DNA from: Microbacterium croceum
GTDB lineage: Bacteria; Actinomycetota; Actinomycetes; Actinomycetales; Microbacteriaceae
Assembly (NCBI RefSeq): GCF_023091245.1
Contig: NZ_JAHWXN010000001.1
Coordinates: 372,001 to 436,000 of the forward strand
Direction of reading: 5' to 3'
Length of the DNA: 64,000 nucleotides
Every line of letters begins with the position of its first letter. The stretch's first letter is position 1. Shown one piece after another: positions 52,468 through 62,174 of this stretch. The notes under the pieces are model-generated. The model had not been told where the DNA came from, searched no databases, and worked only from the letters and a program-made list of their open reading frames with translations. Made by a program: the position numbers and the translations under genes.

Positions 52468-53261
52468 AGTTCGCGATCGGCCAGATGGTCTCCGGCGAAG
52501 ACAAAGCCGCCAACCTCGCGGAGATCGCGCGGTTGACCGAAGAGGCGGCCGCCGCCGGCGCACGCCTCGTGGTCTTCCCCGAGTTCGCGATGTTCGATGC
52601 ACCGAAGCTCGACGAGGAGTTCATCAAGGAGGGCGAGCCGCTCGACGGTCCGTTCGTGTCCGGCCTCGCCGCCCTCGCGCGCCGGACCGGTGTCTCGATC
52701 GTCGCCGGGATGCTCGAGACCATCGAAGGCGAGGCGCGCGGCTACAACACGCTCGTGCTCGTGACGCCGGACGAGGGTCTCTCGCGGGTCTACCACAAGC
52801 TCCACCTGTACGACGCGTTCGGCTTCCTCGAATCCGACCACATCCGCCCCGGCGACATCGCGGGTCCGGTGACGTTCACGATCGACGACATCACCGTCGG
52901 GATGCTCACCTGCTACGACCTGCGCTTCCCCGAAGTGGCCCGTGAACACGCGGATGCCGGAGTCGACCTGCTGCTGTATCCGGCGGCTTGGATGCCCGGT
53001 GCGCGCAAGGAGGACCACTGGAACACCCTCGCCCGCGCACGGGCGATCGAGAACACCCTCTACGTGGCGGCCGTCTCGCAGGGGCCGTCGGTCGGCACCG
53101 GCGGCAGCATCATCGTCGATCCGATGGGCATCACTCTCGGAGAGATCGGCGAGCGGAGCGGCATCGCCGTGGCGGATGCCACGCCACAGCGCGTCGCCGA
53201 GGTGCGCTCGGTGAACCCCTCGCTCGCCAACCGTCGATTCACCGTGGTCGCCTCGGCCTGA
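52464..53261 (+). CDS. Carbon-nitrogen hydrolase (nitrilase superfamily amidase)
   Basis: 265 aa. The Glu-Lys-Cys triad is visible as VVFPEFAMF, KLHLYDAFGF and LTCYDLRFPE. The branch containing deaminated-glutathione amidase/omega-amidase and bacterial carbon-nitrogen hydrolases fits best. It releases ammonia or an amine from a cytosolic amide, presumably the imported compound. ATG 52464 overlaps the LysR stop by 4 bp; the longer frame upstream overlaps LysR and is discarded. Confidence 0.9.
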   Translation: MKFAIGQMVSGEDKAANLAEIARLTEEAAAAGARLVVFPEFAMFDAPKLDEEFIKEGEPLDGPFVSGLAALARRTGVSIVAGMLETIEGEARGYNTLVLVTPDEGLSRVYHKLHLYDAFGFLESDHIRPGDIAGPVTFTIDDITVGMLTCYDLRFPEVAREHADAGVDLLLYPAAWMPGARKEDHWNTLARARAIENTLYVAAVSQGPSVGTGGSIIVDPMGITLGEIGERSGIAVADATPQRVAEVRSVNPSLANRRFTVVASA

Positions 53262-53291
53262 CGCCGTCACCACAGAACTGAAAGGAAGAAC

Positions 53292-54053
53292 ATGTCTCAC
53301 ACGCTCAAGCAGGGCGCCTGGCTGTCGGATGGAAGCAGCGCGATCGGCGAGATCGTCGCCGGACTCGGCTACGACTTCGTCGTGCTCGACATCGAGCACG
53401 GATCCTTCGACCTCTCGATCCTCGAGCGCTTCATCCCGCTGCTCAAGGGCCTCGGCCTGGAGGTGCTGTCCAAGGTGCTGGTGCCCGAGCGCGGCGCCAT
53501 CCAGCAGGCCCTCGACTTCGGATCCGACGGCGTGATCATCCCCCACATCGAGAGCGTCGAGCACGCCAAGCGCATCACGGACTTCGCGAAGTTCCCCCCG
53601 CTGGGCTCGCGCAGCCTGGCGGGTGGTCGCACCATGAGCTACCGCGGATACTCCGACGAGTGGATCGCCGCCCAGGATCGCGACATCAAGGTGTTCCCGA
53701 TGGTGGAGGACCCGGGTGCGCTCCGCGACGTCGAGGCGATCGCCGCGCTGCCGACCGTCGACGGCATCTTCATCGGCCCCGGCGACCTCGCCGCGATGAG
53801 CGGTCGCGGTGCCTACCGCCAGACCGAGGCGGACTTCGACGACTTCCGCAAGGTGATCGCCGCTGCCCGCGCGAACGACAAGCCCTGGGTGCTGCCGGCG
53901 TGGACCACGATCGAGAAGGAGTTCGCGATCGCCGAGAACGCCGACTACGTGCTGCTGACCATGCAGCACGCCGCGATCTCGGAGGGCTACGGCAACGCCC
54001 GCGCGCTGATGGACGGCCTCATCGCGAACGCGTCGGTCCCTGCCGCGTCCTGA
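53292..54053 (+). CDS. HpcH/HpaI-family aldolase
   Basis: 253 aa, class II metal-dependent pyruvate aldolase family. VVLDIEHGSFDL (catalytic His region), GVIIPHIESVEHAKRI, MVEDPGALRDVEAI with the metal Glu, and IGPGDLAAMSG. Splits or forms a 2-keto-3-deoxy or 4-hydroxy-2-oxo acid to pyruvate and an aldehyde. As the last gene of the operon it suggests that the imported amide is converted to a hydroxy-oxo acid and cleaved. GAAAGGAAGAAC precedes the ATG. Confidence 0.9.
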   Translation: MSHTLKQGAWLSDGSSAIGEIVAGLGYDFVVLDIEHGSFDLSILERFIPLLKGLGLEVLSKVLVPERGAIQQALDFGSDGVIIPHIESVEHAKRITDFAKFPPLGSRSLAGGRTMSYRGYSDEWIAAQDRDIKVFPMVEDPGALRDVEAIAALPTVDGIFIGPGDLAAMSGRGAYRQTEADFDDFRKVIAAARANDKPWVLPAWTTIEKEFAIAENADYVLLTMQHAAISEGYGNARALMDGLIANASVPAAS

Positions 54054-54079
54054 TCACGGGCCTGCCTCCCACCCCCGAA

Positions 54080-54105
54080 GCCCCCGCGCACCACGGCGCG
54101 GGGGC
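54080..54105 (+). terminator. Terminator hairpin after the peptide-transporter operon
   Basis: GCCCCCGCGC (54080-54089), loop ACCACG, GCGCGGGGGC (54096-54105): a perfect 10-bp GC stem 27 bp after the aldolase stop codon, followed by CTCGTCGT. There is no strong T-tract, as is usual in actinobacteria. Confidence 0.75.
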
Positions 54106-54133
54106 CTCGTCGTGCGCGGGCCCGGCTGTGGCG

Positions 54134-54219
54134 GTTCACAACTCCTCAAGAACGCGCGCGATCAGGCTCAGAACCGCGTCCGACGGCGCCGACCGAGCGA
54201 CTTCTGAGGAGTTGTGAAC
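54134..54219. repeat. Family-2 inverted repeat, copy C
   Basis: GTTCACAACTCCTCA (54134-54148) and TGAGGAGTTGTGAAC (54205-54219) are exact complements. AAGAA next to the left arm and CTTC next to the right keep partial pairing. The 56-bp spacer is unlike that of copy B. It lies between the terminator and the next gene and shares arm sequence with 10598 and 16047. Confidence 0.83.
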
Positions 54220-54299
54220 ACGCACGACCTCACACCTCCGCGACCTGCCTCGTCATACCCGGTGGAGGCGCGCCCGCGCCCCGGAACGAAGGAGATGAC

Positions 54300-54749
54300 G
54301 TGTCGCACGTGAACATCGGCAAGGTCTATGCAGCGCCCTACACGGCGATGCTCGAGTTCAGCGCCCAGGCTGCCGCCGCGGGAGTGGATGCCGGGCTGTC
54401 GCCGCTGCTGGTCGAGCTGATCAAGATCCGCGCCTCACAGCTCAACGGCTGTGCGTTCTGCCTGAAGATGCACGTCGCCGACGCGGTGAAGGCCGGGGAG
54501 ACGTCCGACCGCCTCGCCGTGCTCGCAGGCTGGTGGGAGTCGCAGTACTTCAGCGCAGAGGAGCAGGCCGCCCTGCAGATCGCCGAGCGCGTGACCCTGC
54601 TGAGCGACCACGGACGCCTCGCCGATCGCGGTGTCGACGTCGACGGGGTGCTCACCGAGAAGCAGATCGCCGCGGTCACCTGGCTCACGGTCGTGATCAA
54701 CAGCTGGAACCGCATCGCGGTCAGCAGCCACTACCCGGTCGCCCCGTGA
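54300..54749 (+). CDS. AhpD-like carboxymuconolactone decarboxylase-family protein
   Basis: 149 aa. ELIKIRASQLNGCAFCLKMHVADA carries the CxxC plus His centre of AhpD-like proteins (Cys55-x-x-Cys58 by approximate count), with VTWLTVVINSWNRIAVSSHY near the end. Such proteins act as thiol peroxidases or as redox partners of alkyl hydroperoxide reductase. GTG 54300 has AAGGAG (54288-54293) at proper spacing. Alone in its transcript; its real oxidant is unknown. Confidence 0.9.
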   Translation: MSHVNIGKVYAAPYTAMLEFSAQAAAAGVDAGLSPLLVELIKIRASQLNGCAFCLKMHVADAVKAGETSDRLAVLAGWWESQYFSAEEQAALQIAERVTLLSDHGRLADRGVDVDGVLTEKQIAAVTWLTVVINSWNRIAVSSHYPVAP

Positions 54750-54860
54750 CACCGCCGAGCCGCTGAACGCGCGAACCTGAACAAGCGGCGGGAGTCAAGA
54801 CCCTTCCCGCCGCTGTTCAGCCGGGTCAGACTGCCTCTCATCCGATCGATGAGGAGTACC

Positions 54861-55901
54861 GTGAGCCCGAGTGCCGTCCGCACCGCGACATCCGCAGACC
54901 TGCAGGACCGAGGTCCGCTGAGCGCTGCGCTCGTTCGCCGCCTCACCGGCGACGAGGAGTCCGACCACTTCGCGCAGGCCGAGGCAGCGATCGCTCGAAC
55001 CGACGACGTCGTGCGCGATGACGACATCCAGCTCGCGCTCTTCCTGCTGTTCGCCTCGTCGTACGGCGCGCTCCCGCAGATCGATCCCGCGCGCGAATGG
55101 GACCCGGAACTGATCGCGACGCGGCGGCTTCTGGAAGACGCCTTCGAGCGCGCCCTGCGGGCATCCGTGCCGCAGCCGCCCCTCCCCGAGGCCACGATCG
55201 ACGCGGTCGGTCGCGCGCTGTTCGCGCTGGCGGAGGCTGACACCGGGCCCAGCCTGTCGCGGTATCTCGCGAAGAAGGCGACGACGGAGCAGGCGCGCGA
55301 GTTCTTCATCCAGCGCTCGATCTACACGCTGCACGAGGCCGACCCGCACTCCTGGGCGATCCCTCGGCTGCATGGCCGCGCCAAGGCCGCGCTCGTCGAG
55401 ATCCAGTCCGACGAATACGGCGGCGGGCGACCCGACCGCGTGCATGCGACGATCTTCGCGAAGGCGATGCGGGGCGCGGGACTCGACGACACCTACGGCG
55501 CGTACCTGGAACACGCCCCGGCCATCGCCCTCGCCTCGCACAACATGATGTCGATGTTCGGCATCAACCGCCGCCTGGTGGGCGCGATCGTCGGGCACCT
55601 GGCCGCCTTCGAGATCACCTCATCGATCCCCAATCGGCTCTACGGCGAGGGGATGCGGCGGCTGGGGTTCGGCGATGACGTGACCGACTACTTCGACGAG
55701 CACGTCGAAGCGGATGCCGTGCACGAGCAGATCGCCGCGCGCGACCTCGCCGGCAGTCTGACCGAGGATCGTCCCGAGCTGCTGTCCGACATCATGTTCG
55801 GCGCATCCGCCTGCCTGACCGTCGACGGCTGGGCGGCCGGGCACATGCTCGACGCCTGGGAGCGCGGAGAGTCCTCGCTGCGAACGGACGACCCCCGATG
55901 A
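54861..55901 (+). CDS. Iron-containing redox enzyme family protein (haem-oxygenase-like fold)
   Basis: 346 aa from GTG 54861, chosen because GAGGAG (54851-54856) sits just before it; ATG 54849 lacks a site. The all-helical C-terminal two thirds carry Glu/His patterns typical of HO-like diiron proteins: EIQSDEYGGGRPDRVHATIF, then FEITSSIPNRLYGEGMRRLGF and a late VEADAVHEQIAA. Members of this fold perform oxidative N- or C-C chemistry with two irons. It overlaps the CDGSH gene by ATGA, so the two work together, the CDGSH protein perhaps supplying electrons or iron-sulfur. Confidence 0.85.
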   Translation: MSPSAVRTATSADLQDRGPLSAALVRRLTGDEESDHFAQAEAAIARTDDVVRDDDIQLALFLLFASSYGALPQIDPAREWDPELIATRRLLEDAFERALRASVPQPPLPEATIDAVGRALFALAEADTGPSLSRYLAKKATTEQAREFFIQRSIYTLHEADPHSWAIPRLHGRAKAALVEIQSDEYGGGRPDRVHATIFAKAMRGAGLDDTYGAYLEHAPAIALASHNMMSMFGINRRLVGAIVGHLAAFEITSSIPNRLYGEGMRRLGFGDDVTDYFDEHVEADAVHEQIAARDLAGSLTEDRPELLSDIMFGASACLTVDGWAAGHMLDAWERGESSLRTDDPR

Positions 55902-56104
55902 GCGCCGCCGACCGGGAGGCCACCATCACGCCCTACCCCGACGGCCCCCTGGTGGTGCGGGGCGCTGTCGAGCTGCGCACGTCGGAGGGCGACCCGATCG
56001 AGCCGCGCCGCCGCACGGTCGCCCTCTGCCGGTGCGGACTCTCGACGATCAAGCCGTTCTGTGACGGCACGCACAAGGCGGCCGGCTTCCGCACCGACGT
56101 GTGA
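55898..56104 (+). CDS. CDGSH iron-sulfur domain protein
   Basis: 68 aa. RTVALCRCGLSTIKPFCDGTH holds the three Cys and one His that bind a 2Fe-2S cluster in this family (given here in overlapping parts: CRCG and PFCDGTH). No membrane anchor, so soluble. Translationally coupled to the HO-like enzyme upstream; probably its electron donor or a redox sensor for it. Confidence 0.93.
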   Translation: MSAADREATITPYPDGPLVVRGAVELRTSEGDPIEPRRRTVALCRCGLSTIKPFCDGTHKAAGFRTDV

Positions 56105-56208
56105 CCCGGGGGTCACCCTCTGCGGGCCCCCTGGAAACGGGGGTAGTGCCCGCGATCGTCATCGATGATCTCGTCCCCTCCTCATCCCGAGCGCTGCTTT
56201 GGTATATA

Positions 56209-56252
56209 TTTCCAAGCTAACCCCTTTTGATGGAGAATTTTTCCAAGCGAAC
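56209..56252 (+). promoter_or_regulatory. Direct repeat TTTCCAAGCNAAC, 31 bp apart
   Basis: TTTCCAAGCTAAC (56209-56221) and TTTCCAAGCGAAC (56240-56252), three helical turns apart in an AT-rich upstream region; TATATT (56205-56210) just before the first copy may be the -10 box. The second copy ends 10 bp before the start codon, so it is also in the leader. It may be an activator or repressor site for the GHL10 gene. Confidence 0.5.
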
Positions 56253-56261
56253 GAGGACTCG

Positions 56262-58346
56262 ATGATGAGACGAACTGCGGCCGTCGCCGCTGCCACCACT
56301 GCCCTGCTCCTGATAGCGCTCCCCAGTGCCGCGGGGGCCGCTCCCGCAGCGGAACCGCTGACCAAATACGTGAAGGATGCCGCGGGCGGCTACGGCTACA
56401 GCACCCAACCGGTCTACACATACCCGGGATCTGGCGAGCAGGTCTCGATCCCGACGTCGCTCGTGGAGGAGAATCGCCGCTTCTCGAGCGCGTGGGTCGG
56501 CACGATCGGCAACCTGAACTTCGGAAAGCCGAGCAACGCCGCGGACTTCGACGCCAAGTACTCGGCTGTGCTCGACGACTTCGCCTCCTGGAACATGAAC
56601 GCGGTCATCTTCCAGGTGCGCCCCCTGCTCGATGCCTACTACCCGTCGGACCTCAACCCGTGGTCGGAGTTCCTCACCGGCACGCAGGGCGCTGACCCCG
56701 GCTACGATCCGCTGCAGAGGATGGTGGACGCGACGCACGCACGCGGCATGGAGTTCCACGCCTGGCTCAACCCCTACCGGGTCACCAACACCAAGATGAC
56801 CGCGCCCGCGACCCTCGCCGCGCTCGGGCTCACCGCTGCCGAGGTGAAGGCACTCTCGATCCCCGAGTACATCGCCGCTCTCAACGCCGCAGGCGTCCTC
56901 GCCGACGACAACTTCGCCGTGCAGCACCCGGACTGGGTGCTGTCGTTCGACGAGAAGCTCTTCCTCGACCCCGGTCAGCCCGACGTCCCCGCGTACGTCG
57001 CGGCATCCGTCGCGGAGATCGTCGAGAACTACGATGTCGATGCGATCCATTTCGACGACTACTTCTACCCCTACCGGATAACGGTGGACGGGCAGAACGT
57101 GTTCTTCGGAGAACAGGGAGAGGACCGTGCGACGTTCGAGGACTTCGGCCTCACCGCCGGCTACCCCGACACCGCTGCGGGCGTCGAGTCCTGGCGACGC
57201 GACAACATCACCGGGCTCATCACCCAGGTCGGCGACGCGGTCGACGCGCACAACCAGTCGGCAGGCACTGCGGTGCAGTTGGGCATCAGTCCCTTCGGCA
57301 TCTGGGAGCACAAAGCGCTCGACCCGGCCGGTTCGAACACACCCACGGGCTCATCGCAGAGCTACAGCCACGCGATCTTCGCCGACACCCGCGGCTGGGT
57401 GCAGGACGAGCTCATCGACTATCTCGTGCCGCAGATCTACTGGAGCTTCGATCAGGCCGCCGCGCCGTACGGCGAGCTCGCACAGTGGTGGAGCGACGTC
57501 GCCGCCGACAGCCACACGCAGGTGTACGTCGGGCATGCTCTCTACAAGCACGTCAACAACGGTGGCTTCGATCCCGCGTGGATGAACCCCGAGGAAGTGC
57601 CGAACCAGATCCGCTTCAACCAGACTCTCGACGGCATCGACGGCAGCGTCCTGTTCAGCTACAACGACATGAAGCCCAGCGCCCTGACCGCACTGCCCGC
57701 AGACCAGCAGCCGAAGCATCAGGCGAAGAACACCGCGATCGATCTCCTCAAGAGCGAAGCCTTCGCGTACCCGACGCTCGTCCCCGCGAAGCCGTGGCTG
57801 TCTGATGGCAGCGTCGCTGCACCGGTCTCTCCGACCGTGTCCGACGGCACGCTCACCTGGACCGCCGGCGACGCGCAGGAAGCACGGCAGTATGCGATCT
57901 ACCGGGGCACCGGCACCCCTGCGGAGATCATCTCGGCACCGGGCTCTCTCGTGGACACGGTGTGGGCCGGCGGCGACGCGACCCTCCGCTTCACTCTGCC
58001 CGCCGACACGGGATCCACGGCACGTGCCGGTGCCGACACGTGGGTCGTGACGGCACTCGATGCCGCCGCCGTCGAGAGCGCACCGGTGGCCGCCACCGAC
58101 GCGCCCGTCGACCCCACGGATCCGACCACCCCGGGCACGCCGACGAATCCTGGCACGCCCGTCGACCCCGCGTCACCGGCCGACCCGGACGACTCTTCGC
58201 AGTCCGGCGGGGTGGCGGTGCGCGACGACCTCGCCTCCACCGGAGGCGCGGCGCCCATCCCCGCTCTGATCGCGGCAGGTGCCTTGCTCACGGCTGGCGC
58301 GGTCGTTGCGGGAGCCGCCGCGTTCCGCCGCCGCCGGCTTCAGTAG
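56262..58346 (+). CDS. Wall-anchored GHL10-family glycosyl hydrolase
   Basis: 694 aa. Sec signal peptide (about 1-30), then the family-10-like hydrolase barrel (PF02638/YngK type; ESAWVGTI-like FSSAWVGTIGNLNF, NAVIFQVRPLLDAYYPSDLNPW, FHAWLNPYRV, IHFDDYFYPY) to about 470, a fibronectin-like segment and a Pro/Thr/Asp-rich linker. The end is LASTG, a membrane helix and RRRRLQ: an LAxTG sorting signal for a class-E sortase. It should hydrolyse surface polysaccharide outside the cell. ATG 56262 (or 56265) follows AGGA; the longer frame from 56199 runs through the upstream repeats. Confidence 0.87.
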   Translation: MMRRTAAVAAATTALLLIALPSAAGAAPAAEPLTKYVKDAAGGYGYSTQPVYTYPGSGEQVSIPTSLVEENRRFSSAWVGTIGNLNFGKPSNAADFDAKYSAVLDDFASWNMNAVIFQVRPLLDAYYPSDLNPWSEFLTGTQGADPGYDPLQRMVDATHARGMEFHAWLNPYRVTNTKMTAPATLAALGLTAAEVKALSIPEYIAALNAAGVLADDNFAVQHPDWVLSFDEKLFLDPGQPDVPAYVAASVAEIVENYDVDAIHFDDYFYPYRITVDGQNVFFGEQGEDRATFEDFGLTAGYPDTAAGVESWRRDNITGLITQVGDAVDAHNQSAGTAVQLGISPFGIWEHKALDPAGSNTPTGSSQSYSHAIFADTRGWVQDELIDYLVPQIYWSFDQAAAPYGELAQWWSDVAADSHTQVYVGHALYKHVNNGGFDPAWMNPEEVPNQIRFNQTLDGIDGSVLFSYNDMKPSALTALPADQQPKHQAKNTAIDLLKSEAFAYPTLVPAKPWLSDGSVAAPVSPTVSDGTLTWTAGDAQEARQYAIYRGTGTPAEIISAPGSLVDTVWAGGDATLRFTLPADTGSTARAGADTWVVTALDAAAVESAPVAATDAPVDPTDPTTPGTPTNPGTPVDPASPADPDDSSQSGGVAVRDDLASTGGAAPIPALIAAGALLTAGAVVAGAAAFRRRRLQ

Positions 58347-58357
58347 CCTGCCCGCGC

Positions 58358-58389
58358 GGGGGATGCAGCGCCGTGTCGCTGCATCCCCC
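58358..58389 (+). terminator. Terminator hairpin after the GHL10 gene
   Basis: GGGGGATGCAGCG (58358-58370), loop CCGTGT, CGCTGCATCCCCC (58377-58389): a perfect 13-bp stem 12 bp beyond the stop codon. It isolates the hydrolase from the two-component system. Confidence 0.8.
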
Positions 58390-58391
58390 AC

Positions 58392-58407
58392 TTCAGCCCC
58401 GATTCAG
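58392..58407 (+). promoter_or_regulatory. TTCAG direct repeats before the OmpR-type regulator
   Basis: TTCAG at 58392 and again at 58403, 11 bp apart, as OmpR/PhoP-type regulators bind. It lies 25-40 bp before the ATG at 58431, so autoregulation is likely. The same motif, with three copies, lies before the gene at 60500. Confidence 0.55.
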
Positions 58408-58430
58408 CCGCAGACCGCCACACTGGAGGG

Positions 58431-59100
58431 ATGCGGATCCTGGTGGTGGACGACGAGGTGCGTCTGGCGGACGGTGTCCGGCGTGGACTCGAGGCCGAAG
58501 GCTTCGCGGTCGACGTCGCGCACAACGGCATCGACGGGCTCTGGCGCGCCCGCGAGACCCGCTACGACGCGATCGTGCTCGACCTCATGATGCCGGGGAT
58601 GAGCGGATGGAAGGTGTGCGAGGCCTTGCGCGCCGAGGAGAACTGGACACCGGTGCTCATGCTCACCGCGAAAGACGGCGAGTGGGATCAGGTCGAGGCG
58701 CTCGAGACCGGCGCAGACGACTACGTCACGAAGCCGTTCTCGTTCGCGATCCTCGTCGCCCGCATCCGCGCCCTGGTACGACGCGGTGCCGTCGCCCGCC
58801 CCACGATCCTGGAAGCGGGCGACCTGCGGCTCGATCCGGCCGCGCATCGTGTGTGGCGCGGTGAGACACCCGTGCCGCTGACCGCACGCGAGTTCGCGGT
58901 GCTCGAGTACCTGATCCGCCATCGCGGCCAGGTGCTGTCGAAGCGTGCGTTGATCGAGGGCGTCTGGGATGACGACTTCGACGGCGACCCGAACATCGTC
59001 GAGGTCTACGTCGGGCATCTGCGCCGCAAGCTCGACAAGCCGTTCGGCCGTGGGGCGATCGAGACGATCCGTGGTGCGGGATACCGGCTGGCGGCCGACG

Positions 59101-59108
<8 letters not shown>
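58431..59108 (+). CDS. OmpR/PhoB-family response regulator
   Basis: 225 aa. Receiver domain at 1-115 (RILVVDDEVRLAD, phospho-acceptor Asp in IVLDLMMPG, Lys in VTKPFS) and a winged-helix DNA-binding domain at about 130-222 (LTAREFAVLEYLI, VLSKRALIEGVWDD, IVEVYVGHLRRKLD). GGAGGG is its ribosome binding site. Coupled to the sensor kinase gene by an 8-bp overlap. Direct repeats before it and before 60500 suggest that it controls itself and that gene. Confidence 0.94.
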
Positions 59109-60417
<1,309 letters not shown>

Positions 60418-60437
60418 GCGAGAGGGGACGCGCGCTG

Positions 60438-60476
60438 TCCTGAAGACCTCTTCAGGACGCTTCAGGATGGCTTCAG
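60438..60476 (+). promoter_or_regulatory. TTCAG repeat array and palindrome before the gene at 60500
   Basis: TTCAG at 60451, 60461 and 60472 (10-11 bp apart) resembles the pair before the regulator gene. The first copy is also the right arm of a palindrome TCCTGAAGA-CC-TCTTCAGGA (60438-60457). Together they end 24 bp before the ATG. Likely binding site of the OmpR-type regulator. Confidence 0.6.
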
Positions 60477-60499
60477 CGCCTGCGCGGGAGCATCGTCAC

Positions 60500-61330
60500 A
60501 TGGACGACAAGAACCTCACCCCCGACCAGACCCCCGAGCCCACGACGGCCTCCACGCCCGACGCCCTGACCGTGCCGGTCGCGCCGCCTGCGGCATCCGA
60601 CGCCACGGAGCAGCATCCGGCAGCATCCGGCCAGCACCCCACGCCCGCAGCCCCCACCTCCGCCGCTCGGAAGTCCGGCCGCTCCCGTGCCCTGCTGATC
60701 GGCGGTGGTGTCGCCGCCGCCGTGGTTCTCGCGGGCGGAGGGATCGCCGTCGGCGCCGCGATCGGTGACGACTTCGGTGACGACGACGATCACGCCTCGG
60801 TCTCCGACGACGCCCGCCATCACGACGCCGCCGACGAGCGCGGTGACCAGCGCGGCGACCGAGACGACGATCGGGGAAGCGACTCGAGCGGCGGCGGCAG
60901 CTCGGCGACCGGCATCGGCACCGCCTCGGCCGACGAGCTCGTGGCGATCACCGACGCTGCCCGCGGTGCGGCCGAGGGCGATGTCACCTCGGTCGACGCG
61001 AAGCGCGACGGCACCTGGGAGGTGCAGCTCACCACCGCGAACGGTGACGAGACCGAGGTGCGCGTCGACGCCGACCTCCGCACGACCATCGTCTCCACCG
61101 ATCCCGCGGATGGCGACGACACCGGCCCCGCGCTCACCCTCGACGAGGCGACCATCCGCTCGCTCGTGGCGGCCGCGCTCGACGAGGCCGACGGGATGGT
61201 CACCGACCTCGACGTGGACACCGACGATGTCAGCCCCTACGACGTCTCCGTGCTGACCGCCGACAACCGTTCGATCGACATCGACATCGACGCCGCGTTC
61301 GCGGTGGTCGGCACCGACATCGACGACTGA
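60500..61330 (+). CDS. Acidic membrane-anchored PepSY-like protein
   Basis: 276 aa. A Pro/Thr-rich N-terminus is followed by one membrane helix (ALLIGGGVAAAVVLAGGGIAV, about 57-80), then a stretch with many Asp, His and Arg (DDDDH, RHHDAADER), and an extracytoplasmic part with two similar halves: each has a helix, then a strand pattern like GTWEVQLTTANGDETEVRVD and PYDVSVLTADNRSIDIDID, resembling PepSY repeats. Asp/His-rich runs suggest metal binding. It probably follows the regulator's control; function unknown. Confidence 0.75.
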   Translation: MDDKNLTPDQTPEPTTASTPDALTVPVAPPAASDATEQHPAASGQHPTPAAPTSAARKSGRSRALLIGGGVAAAVVLAGGGIAVGAAIGDDFGDDDDHASVSDDARHHDAADERGDQRGDRDDDRGSDSSGGGSSATGIGTASADELVAITDAARGAAEGDVTSVDAKRDGTWEVQLTTANGDETEVRVDADLRTTIVSTDPADGDDTGPALTLDEATIRSLVAAALDEADGMVTDLDVDTDDVSPYDVSVLTADNRSIDIDIDAAFAVVGTDIDD

Positions 61331-61421
61331 GTCCCCGCTCGTCCGGGGTGACGCGGGCAGTGGGCTGTGCTCTTCCGCCGCCGCTGCCCGCGTCACTATG
61401 CTGTGCCTGGGGAGGCGGGGC

Positions 61422-62129
61422 ATGGATCTGAGCGAACGACCCGGCGACGCGGCACGGCGCCGACTGACACTCCTGCTGAGGGCGGCGATCACCCGCGGCG
61501 ACCATCCCGAGCGGCTTCCGACCGACGACGAGATCGCGGCCACGTACGACGTGTCGCGCGCCGTCGCGCGCGACGCCCTGACCGCTCTGGCAGATGTCGG
61601 CATCCTCACCCGCACCAGAGGAGCGGGAACTCTGCCGACCGACAACCGGCCCACTCCGTTCAACCTGTTGACGATGCCGGCCGTCGGGGGCGTGCCGCAG
61701 TACAGCATGCATCCGCGCGTGATCGACGTCGCCACGGTGCCGACGCCGACGATGGTGGCTGCTCGCCTGCCCACCGCCGGCTCCGAGGTGCTGCGCGTGG
61801 AGTACATCTCGGTGCCGGACGACCAGGCCGACGGGGTGTCCACCGGCTACTTCGTGCTGCCCAAGGCCGAGCCGCTGCGGACCGCCGACTTCGGAGAGAA
61901 CGTCTACAGCTTCCTCGCCGCGGGCGGCCTCGGCGTCTCGGCGACCGACTTCGTGATCGGCGCGATCACGGCCGGAGACGCCCTCGCACTGCGTCTGCGC
62001 ACCCGTTCGTCGAGCGCCGTGCTGTTCCTCGAGCAGACGATCTACGACGAGGCGGGCGATCCGCTGAGCTTCTCGGTGGTGGCGATGCGGGGCGACAGAC
62101 TGGCCGTGTTCTCCCACGCCCACAGCTGA
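61422..62129 (+). CDS. GntR-family regulator with UTRA domain (paralogue A)
   Basis: 235 aa. HTH at about 10-65 (RRRLTLLLRAAITRGD, LPTDDEIAATYDVSRAVARDAL), then a UTRA ligand domain of about 150 residues (VLRVEYISVPDD, STGYFVLPKAEPL, LFLEQTIYDEAGDPLSFS). ATG 61422 has GGAGG at 61411-61415 and a TATGCT -10 box at 61397-61402. It is convergent with a close paralogue; the two share long stretches such as STNYFVLP/STGYFVLP. No metabolic gene lies beside either, so the targets are elsewhere or unknown. Confidence 0.87.
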   Translation: MDLSERPGDAARRRLTLLLRAAITRGDHPERLPTDDEIAATYDVSRAVARDALTALADVGILTRTRGAGTLPTDNRPTPFNLLTMPAVGGVPQYSMHPRVIDVATVPTPTMVAARLPTAGSEVLRVEYISVPDDQADGVSTGYFVLPKAEPLRTADFGENVYSFLAAGGLGVSATDFVIGAITAGDALALRLRTRSSSAVLFLEQTIYDEAGDPLSFSVVAMRGDRLAVFSHAHS

Positions 62130-62135
62130 CGCCGG

Positions 62136-62174
62136 CGCTCACCCGCCGGCGAGGTGGGGTCCGGCGGGTGAGCG
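62136..62174. terminator. Hairpin between the convergent GntR genes
   Basis: CGCTCACCCGCCGG (62136-62149) is the exact complement of CCGGCGGGTGAGCG (62161-62174), loop 11 bases, 7 bp after the stop of paralogue A. A second, weaker hairpin (CGGAGATCCG at 62231-62240 with CGGATCTCCG at 62262-62271) follows. The rest of the 260-bp gap holds no gene that I can support. Confidence 0.75.

Noticed and set aside
54080..54219. Single mobile element from terminator to right arm
   Set aside because: The 10-bp GC stem at 54080 is a simple terminator; the family-2 arms start only at 54134.
56199..56261. Longer N-terminus of the GHL10 protein from ATG 56199
   Set aside because: It would put charged residues before the signal peptide and read through the upstream direct repeats; ATG 56262 has an AGGA site.
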